Below, piece by piece: positions 59,465-64,000 of a stretch of DNA of 64,000 nt. Source of the DNA: Microbacterium sp. HD4P20 (GTDB lineage: Bacteria > Actinomycetota > Actinomycetes > Actinomycetales > Microbacteriaceae); NCBI RefSeq assembly GCF_019449275.2, contig NZ_JAHZQZ020000010.1, positions 62,001 to 126,000 of the forward strand, given 5' to 3'. The notes under the pieces were generated by a model, which ran no database searches, was not told the DNA's origin, and saw only the letters and a program-made list of their open reading frames with translations. The first letter of the stretch is position 1; each line of letters opens with the position of its first letter. The position numbers and the translations under genes are program-made.

Positions 59465-61620
59465 CCGAACCGGTCTTCGCCGAGGCGCTGCGGGGTCTCA
59501 TCGCCCGGCTGGGCGGCAATGCGACGCGCGTGCGGATCGAACCGCACGAGAAGGAGACGGATGCCGCGGCCACCGGCGCGTACGCAGCATCCGGCGGGAT
59601 CCTGACCCTGAAGGGAACGGATCTCGTCGCCGCCGCGAGCGCGCTGGCTGCGTACCTGCGTGCGCAGGGCCAGCGCATCACCTGGGAGTCGGCGGTGCTC
59701 GAGGGGGCGTGGGATCGGTGGCCCGATGCCCCGCGGGCGACCGTCCGCACGCCCTTCGCGATCCGCTACCACCTGAACGTGGTGACGCACGGCTACTCGA
59801 CGCCGTTCTGGGACTGGGACCGGTGGGAGCGAGAGCTCGACTGGATGGCGCTGCACGGGGTGACGCATCTCCTGGTTCTCGCCGCCTATGAGGTGGTGCT
59901 GCACGAGACGCTGCGGCGCCGGGGCTGCGACGAGAACGAGGCCGCCTCGTGGGTCGGGGGCGCGCCGCACGTCCCCTGGATGTCGATGGGCGGCATGCAC
60001 GACTTCGGCGGCCCGCTCCCGGCGCGCTGGGCCGAGCGCCGCCTCGACCTGGCCCGGAGGATCCTGGCGCGGGCACGCGAGTTCGGCATGACGCCGGTCC
60101 TGCCGGCGACGGGCGGGCACGTTCCCGCTGCGATCGCCGGTCCGGATGCCGTCGAGATCGAGTGGCAGGGATGGCGCACGCCCATGCTCGATCCGTCGTC
60201 GCCCGCGTACGCCGGACTGATGCGGACCTTCCTCGAGGTTCAGCGCGAGCTCCTGGGCGATCCCGGACGCGACCCGGTCTTCGCCGTCGACCCCTACATC
60301 GAGTCGCTCCCGCCGTCCGGCGATGCGCGCGGGCTCGCGGCCGCGGGGCGCGGCATCCATCAGGCGCTCGCGGCGACGCACCCGACCGCGACGTGGCTGC
60401 TGCAGGGCTGGCCCTTCCACTACCACCGCGGGTTCTGGACACAGGACCGCGTCGCCGCCTACCTCTCACACGTGCCGCATGACCGCCTGCTGTTGATCGA
60501 TCTGTGGGGCGAGCATGCGCCGATGTGGCGCGAGGGCATGCACGGGCGTCGCTGGATCTGGACGGCGGTTCACAACTTCGGTGGGCGCTTCGCGCTCTTC
60601 GGCGACGTTCGGGGCCTCGCGCGCGACCTGTCGGAACTGGCGGAGCTGCGTCCGCAACGCCTCGAGGGCGTCGGCCTCGCGCCCGAGGCCATCGAGAACA
60701 ACACCGTCTTCTACGAGGCCGCCGCCGACCTGGTGTGGGGTCGCATCGACGTCGACGCGTGGCTGGCGGACTTCGCGCGGCAGCGCTACGGCGTCGACGA
60801 CGACGATGCGCGCGAGGCATGGCGTTTGCTCGGCGACAGTCTCTACGGCCCCGGGCGCACCCGCTCCATCCCCTCGCCGGTCATCGCCCGGCCCTGGAGC
60901 GCCGCGGCTCCCTTCGTGGGCCAGCGGCTGGCGGGCGAAGCATTGCCCGAGCCCACGCGCATGTCGGCCAACATCGATGCCGAGAACGACCCCGCGGTGC
61001 TCGACGACCTGCCGTCGATCGCTCGGGCTGCTCGCCTCCTCATCGGGCTCGGCGACCGCGCATCGCGGCGTCAGTCGCTCGAGTGCGACGTCGTCGAACT
61101 GACCGGCCACGTGCTGGCGCAGCAGACGCGGCAGCACATCCGCGGGGTTCTCGCCGGGTATGCCGTCCGCGACGCATCCGCAGTGCGCGGCCACGCGGAG
61201 CGCCTGCGCGACGACTTGCTCGCACTCGATGCCCTCGTGGCGACGCGTGCCGACTCGCGCGTTTCGACCTGGATCGCAGCGGCACGCTCGTGGGGCGACA
61301 CGCCGGACGAACAAGACGTCATGGAACGCGATGCGCGGAGCCTGGTCTCGGTGTGGGGCCACCAGACGAGCGGTCTGCATGACTACTCGGGCCGGCACTG
61401 GGCGGGCCTCATCCGCGACCTCTACGTGGCGCGCTGGAGCGCATGGAGCGACTGGCTCGCCGAGGCGATCGAGCGCGACTCCGAGCCCGATGAGACGGTG
61501 CTGCACGCCGCCATCGTCGAGATCGAGGAGTCCTGGCGCGGGGCTCGGGGCAGTGACGACGTCTCACGAGAAGACCCGCTCGAGGCGGCCTCTCGAGTGC
61601 TGACGCGCCTCGGATTCTGA
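59461..61620 (+). CDS. Glycoside hydrolase family 89 alpha-N-acetylglucosaminidase
   Basis: A 719-residue GH89 enzyme that removes terminal alpha-linked N-acetylglucosamine, the activity of human NAGLU. Family motifs are clear: RYHLNVVTHGYSTPFWDWDR, WERELDWMALHGVTHLLVL, PATGGHVPAAI, VDPYIESLPPSG (with the first catalytic glutamate), AVHNFGGRFALFGDV and GLAPEAIENN (second glutamate). There is no signal peptide, so it acts on imported oligosaccharide. Start overlaps the upstream stop (ATGA). Natural substrates could be heparan-type or alpha-1,4-GlcNAc-capped glycans or bacterial polysaccharides. Confidence 0.92.
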   Translation: MTEPVFAEALRGLIARLGGNATRVRIEPHEKETDAAATGAYAASGGILTLKGTDLVAAASALAAYLRAQGQRITWESAVLEGAWDRWPDAPRATVRTPFAIRYHLNVVTHGYSTPFWDWDRWERELDWMALHGVTHLLVLAAYEVVLHETLRRRGCDENEAASWVGGAPHVPWMSMGGMHDFGGPLPARWAERRLDLARRILARAREFGMTPVLPATGGHVPAAIAGPDAVEIEWQGWRTPMLDPSSPAYAGLMRTFLEVQRELLGDPGRDPVFAVDPYIESLPPSGDARGLAAAGRGIHQALAATHPTATWLLQGWPFHYHRGFWTQDRVAAYLSHVPHDRLLLIDLWGEHAPMWREGMHGRRWIWTAVHNFGGRFALFGDVRGLARDLSELAELRPQRLEGVGLAPEAIENNTVFYEAAADLVWGRIDVDAWLADFARQRYGVDDDDAREAWRLLGDSLYGPGRTRSIPSPVIARPWSAAAPFVGQRLAGEALPEPTRMSANIDAENDPAVLDDLPSIARAARLLIGLGDRASRRQSLECDVVELTGHVLAQQTRQHIRGVLAGYAVRDASAVRGHAERLRDDLLALDALVATRADSRVSTWIAAARSWGDTPDEQDVMERDARSLVSVWGHQTSGLHDYSGRHWAGLIRDLYVARWSAWSDWLAEAIERDSEPDETVLHAAIVEIEESWRGARGSDDVSREDPLEAASRVLTRLGF

Positions 61621-61636
61621 GAGCACCCGAGGCGCG
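61604..61636 (+). terminator. Hairpin over the GH89 stop codon
   Basis: CGCGCCTCGG (61604-61613) and CCGAGGCGCG (61627-61636) form a perfect 10-bp stem with a 13-base loop that includes the stop codon. It lies at the end of a five-gene operon; no T-run follows. Confidence 0.5.
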
Positions 61637-61660
61637 CGATCCTGCAGCGCGCGATCCTGC
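61632..61660. repeat. Two tandem copies of a 15-base unit
   Basis: GCGCGCGATCCTGC occurs at 61632-61645 and 61647-61660, a period of 15 bases, just after the terminator-like hairpin. It is probably a local duplication; its GCGC-rich sequence could extend the hairpin. Confidence 0.6.
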
Positions 61661-61726
61661 GGCGCTGCCAGTACAGTGCAATCGCGACGCAGATCGCACA
61701 GGGGGAGCAGCCGGGAGGGAACGTCC

Positions 61727-62308
61727 ATGCAAGCCGTCATCGAGGGTGCGATCACGCTCGTGCTGTCCAACTTCACCGTCACGCTGTTCCTGCTCGGACT
61801 GCTGACCGCGGGGATCGGGATGCTGCGCGCCCGGCGCCGCGACGGGCTGACAGCCGCCGTCGTGTGGGAGGAGCTTCTCAACCACTTCCTGCTGCTGTCG
61901 GTGGGAGTCAGCTACCTCTACAACTTCGTCATGCACAGCGTGTTCGGCGATTTCACCGCCGAGATCATCGGCTGGGACCAGAGCCCGTTCCAGCTCGAGG
62001 TCGCCTTCGCGAGCCTGGGCTTCGCCGCCGTCGGCTTCCTGGCCTTCCCGCGTCGGCAAGGCTGGGTGGTCAAGCTCGCCGCCCTCCTGGGGCCGGCCCT
62101 GTTCCTGTGGGGCGCGGCGGCGGGGCACATCTATCAGATCGCCACGGCCGGCAACCAGGCGCAGGGAAACGCCGGCAGCATCCTGTACACCGACATCCTG
62201 CTGCCCCTCATCGGCTTCGTGTTCCTGTGGGGCTTCGTCGCGGCGAGCCGCCGCGAGCGACAGGACGCGGAGGTGGACCGTGCCGTTCTCGAGGTGGCAG
62301 AAGCCTGA
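61727..62308 (+). CDS. Integral membrane protein (DUF6790-like)
   Basis: A 193-residue membrane protein with about five hydrophobic segments (residues 8-30, 45-70, 85-105, 112-135 and 155-175), including VGVSYLYNFVMHSVFG and AAAGHIYQI. It resembles the DUF6790 group from memory. GGGAGGG lies seven bases before the ATG at 61727. Function unknown; it stands alone between two operons. Confidence 0.7.
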   Translation: MQAVIEGAITLVLSNFTVTLFLLGLLTAGIGMLRARRRDGLTAAVVWEELLNHFLLLSVGVSYLYNFVMHSVFGDFTAEIIGWDQSPFQLEVAFASLGFAAVGFLAFPRRQGWVVKLAALLGPALFLWGAAAGHIYQIATAGNQAQGNAGSILYTDILLPLIGFVFLWGFVAASRRERQDAEVDRAVLEVAEA

Positions 62309-62349
62309 CCGCTGATCCGCAGGGGATGGCCCGCGCGCGAGAACCTCGC

Positions 62350-62355
62350 TAACCT
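62350..62355 (+). promoter_or_regulatory. -10 box of a leaderless esterase mRNA
   Basis: TAACCT, a TANNNT hexamer, ends seven bases before ATG 62363 with no ribosome site between, matching the leaderless pattern seen at other genes in the window. Confidence 0.5.
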
Positions 62356-62362
62356 CGCGCTC

Positions 62363-63259
62363 ATGGCACCCATGGAGGACGACGGCATCGACGCCGTGCG
62401 GGCGATGCTCGGCGCGAAGGCACGCCCGGTCGGGTGGGTCGAGCGCCGAGCCCGGATCGCCGAGGTGGGCGGGGCATGGCCGCTCGCCGACGACATCGAG
62501 CTCGAGGCGGTCGACGCGGGTGGTGTGCCAGCGGAATGGTCGCGTGCACCCGGCGCCGGAACGGCGGGGGTGCTGCTGTTCCTGCACGGCGGGGGCTACT
62601 GCTCCGGCTCCATCGTCAGCCATCGGACGATGGCGGCGGAGGCCGGGCGCGCGGCCGGGTTGCCGACCCTGGCGGTGGACTACCGCCTCGCACCGGAGCA
62701 TCCGTTCCCGGCCGCGATCGACGATGCGACGACGGCCTGGGAGTGGCTTGTGGCAGAGGGTCACCGGCCGGGCGAGATCATCGTCGGTGGAGACAGCGCC
62801 GGGGGCGGGTTGAGTCTGGCGCTCTGGCAACGGCTCCAGCGTTCCGGACGATCAGGCCCCGCGGGGCTGTGGCTGGTGTCGCCATGGACCGACCTCACCC
62901 TCTCGGGGGCGTCGATGGACGACAACGACGCCGTCGACCCCCTCCTGCACCGCGCCTACCTGGCCGAGCTCGCGGCGGCATACCTGCCGGCTGACGTTCC
63001 GCGAGACGATCCCCGGGTCTCGCCGCTGTTCGCCGATCTCACCGGACTGCCGCCGACGCTGGTGCAGGTGGGCACCGACGAGACGCTGCTCGACGACGCC
63101 GTCCGGCTCGCCCGCGCCGCGGCGGCGGCTGGAGCCGACATCCAGCTGCACGCGTTCCCGCGGATGATCCACGCGTTCCCGCTGTGGAACGCCGTGCTGG
63201 CCGACGCGCGCCGCGCCCTCACGGAATTCGGGGACTTCGCCCGGGCACGACTGCGGTGA
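62363..63259 (+). CDS. Alpha/beta hydrolase of the hormone-sensitive lipase family (esterase)
   Basis: A 298-residue HSL-type esterase. The oxyanion motif HGGGYCSG follows VLLFL at about residues 72-83. The nucleophile serine is in GGDSAGGGLS. The acid is probably the Asp in GTDETLLDD and the histidine is in MIHAFPLW, so the triad is complete. It is cytoplasmic, acting on short-chain esters; the natural substrate is unknown. It has its own leaderless promoter. Confidence 0.88.
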   Translation: MAPMEDDGIDAVRAMLGAKARPVGWVERRARIAEVGGAWPLADDIELEAVDAGGVPAEWSRAPGAGTAGVLLFLHGGGYCSGSIVSHRTMAAEAGRAAGLPTLAVDYRLAPEHPFPAAIDDATTAWEWLVAEGHRPGEIIVGGDSAGGGLSLALWQRLQRSGRSGPAGLWLVSPWTDLTLSGASMDDNDAVDPLLHRAYLAELAAAYLPADVPRDDPRVSPLFADLTGLPPTLVQVGTDETLLDDAVRLARAAAAAGADIQLHAFPRMIHAFPLWNAVLADARRALTEFGDFARARLR

Positions 63260-63309
63260 CCTCGGTCTCGCCGACCTGACCGCGCGCTGACCCGGAATCG
63301 CAGCGCCGG

Positions 63310-63999
63310 TCAGCCGAGGTCGACCGCGCTCTTCGCTCCGGGGTTCCGGTCGCGGTCGCGCACCAGCGACGGCAGATGGTGGTCGAGGAAGGTCAGCACG
63401 ACCGCGATCATGACGCCGATCACCAGGACGATCGCAGAGTTGCGGACCGACTCGGCGAAGCCGATCGTCGCGACGTCCAGGAACGGGTAGGGGTACCAGC
63501 CGGTCACGGCGCCGTGGACGAACGTGTAGACCAGCCACAGCAGCGGCCAGATGAACGCGTAGGCGGTGGTGGACCAGGTCATTCGCGGACGCGGTCCGAA
63601 GATGAGCCAGCCGATGAGGGTCGCCCACGGCGCGATGTAGTGGAAGCCGATCGTGGCGACGAGAGCCCATCCCTGCGGGTCGACGAGCCGGGCGAGCACG
63701 GTCTCGTAGACGAGGCCCGTGATGATGATGCCGAGGAGGGCGTCGAAGCGCAGCACCCGCCAGAGCTTGCCGTCGCGGAAGATGTTGAGCGCCAGAGCGA
63801 TCGACGTGCCGAGCACGAACAGGTTGCTCTGGATCGTGAAGAAGCTGAACAGGCGCACCAGGCGTGTGCCCACCGGCCCCGTCGCGTTCGTCCCCGAGTT
63901 GGCGTCCTGGCCGCCGGTCAGGATCAGCACGATCTGGATGATCAGCGCGATCGCGACCACCACCGCGATCGTGCCGTACCAGATCCGGGCGACGCGCTC
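63310..63999 (-). CDS. Pr6Pr family membrane protein (5' end outside window)
   Basis: At least 230 residues of a six- to seven-helix membrane protein of the Pr6Pr (FAR-17a/AIG1-like) family. It contains VRLFSFFTIQSNLFVLG, FHYIAPWATLIGWLIFGPRP and YPYPFLDV, the usual order of conserved segments. The frame stays open to the end of the window (RVARIWYGTIAVVV before the first internal GTG at 63963), so the start is missing. Function is unknown in bacteria. Confidence 0.82.
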   Translation of the reverse strand, partial: ERVARIWYGTIAVVVAIALIIQIVLILTGGQDANSGTNATGPVGTRLVRLFSFFTIQSNLFVLGTSIALALNIFRDGKLWRVLRFDALLGIIITGLVYETVLARLVDPQGWALVATIGFHYIAPWATLIGWLIFGPRPRMTWSTTAYAFIWPLLWLVYTFVHGAVTGWYPYPFLDVATIGFAESVRNSAIVLVIGVMIAVVLTFLDHHLPSLVRDRDRNPGAKSAVDLG

Positions 64000-64000
64000 T

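Noticed and set aside
1-64000. CRISPR array, tRNA, rRNA, insertion sequence or prophage
   Set aside because: No regularly spaced repeats, cloverleaf, transposase or phage structural gene was found on either strand by reading.

Overview
The window is chromosomal DNA from a high-GC actinobacterium, most likely Microbacteriaceae and plausibly Microbacterium or a close relative. The evidence is the strong G/C third-position bias, many GTG starts, 4-base ATGA/GTGA gene overlaps, several apparently leaderless genes with a TANNNT -10 box 6-7 bases before the start codon, and a small protein (25156-25485) of a type I know mainly from Microbacteriaceae. I see no rRNA, tRNA, CRISPR array, insertion sequence or phage gene. 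The content is accessory: nutrient-uptake operons with their catabolic enzymes and regulators, plus one cell-wall resistance operon.

Layout. (1) 3-9120: a DUF917 protein (cut by the window start), a hydantoinase/oxoprolinase-type protein, a peptide-type ABC importer with a permease-ATPase fusion, and an M20 amidohydrolase, probably for scavenging a cyclic amide or acylated amino acid. (2) 9231-10411: PRC-barrel protein, cupin, and the 3' remnant of an Asp/Glu racemase-family gene. (3) 10418-15940: an amino-acid ABC importer with a sarcosine-oxidase-like flavoenzyme, opposite a tandem IclR regulator. (4) 15894-18035: a small SH3-like protein, an atypical SDR and a NUDIX hydrolase. (5) 18176-24697: a LacI-controlled operon (FAD oxidoreductase, sugar-type ABC importer, LacI, zinc alcohol dehydrogenase) behind a promoter flanked by two LacI-type operators. 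(6) 24809-25485: two small family-restricted proteins. (7) 25512-36258: a DeoR/LacI hybrid regulator, a D-2-hydroxyacid dehydrogenase, and a divergent operon of ABC importer, GH3 beta-glycosidase and GH38 alpha-mannosidase.

(8) 36333-40399: vanH-vanA-vanX-murF, a complete set for building D-Ala-D-Lac peptidoglycan precursors (glycopeptide resistance). No vanR/vanS is in the window. (9) 40502-45966: a five-gene operon of TIM-barrel isomerase, DAK-type kinase, RpiB-type isomerase, 3HCDH-type dehydrogenase and alditol oxidase. Together these suggest an oxygen-dependent route from a short alditol, possibly a tetritol, to a sugar phosphate. (10) 45968-49850: small regulator/enzyme pairs, a MOSC protein, two DUF proteins and a broken SGNH hydrolase. 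(11) 49859-53685: two divergent exported phosphoesterases, one fused to a PQQ-type propeller. (12) 53699-61620: a two-domain Lrp regulator and an operon of ABC importer, Gfo/Idh/MocA oxidoreductase and GH89 alpha-N-acetylglucosaminidase. (13) 61727-64000: two membrane proteins (the last cut by the window end) and an HSL-type esterase.

The two observations I rate highest are the vanHAX-murF operon, lodged between carbohydrate operons and preceded by phased direct repeats, and the alditol oxidase/kinase/isomerase operon with its own promoter and operator.
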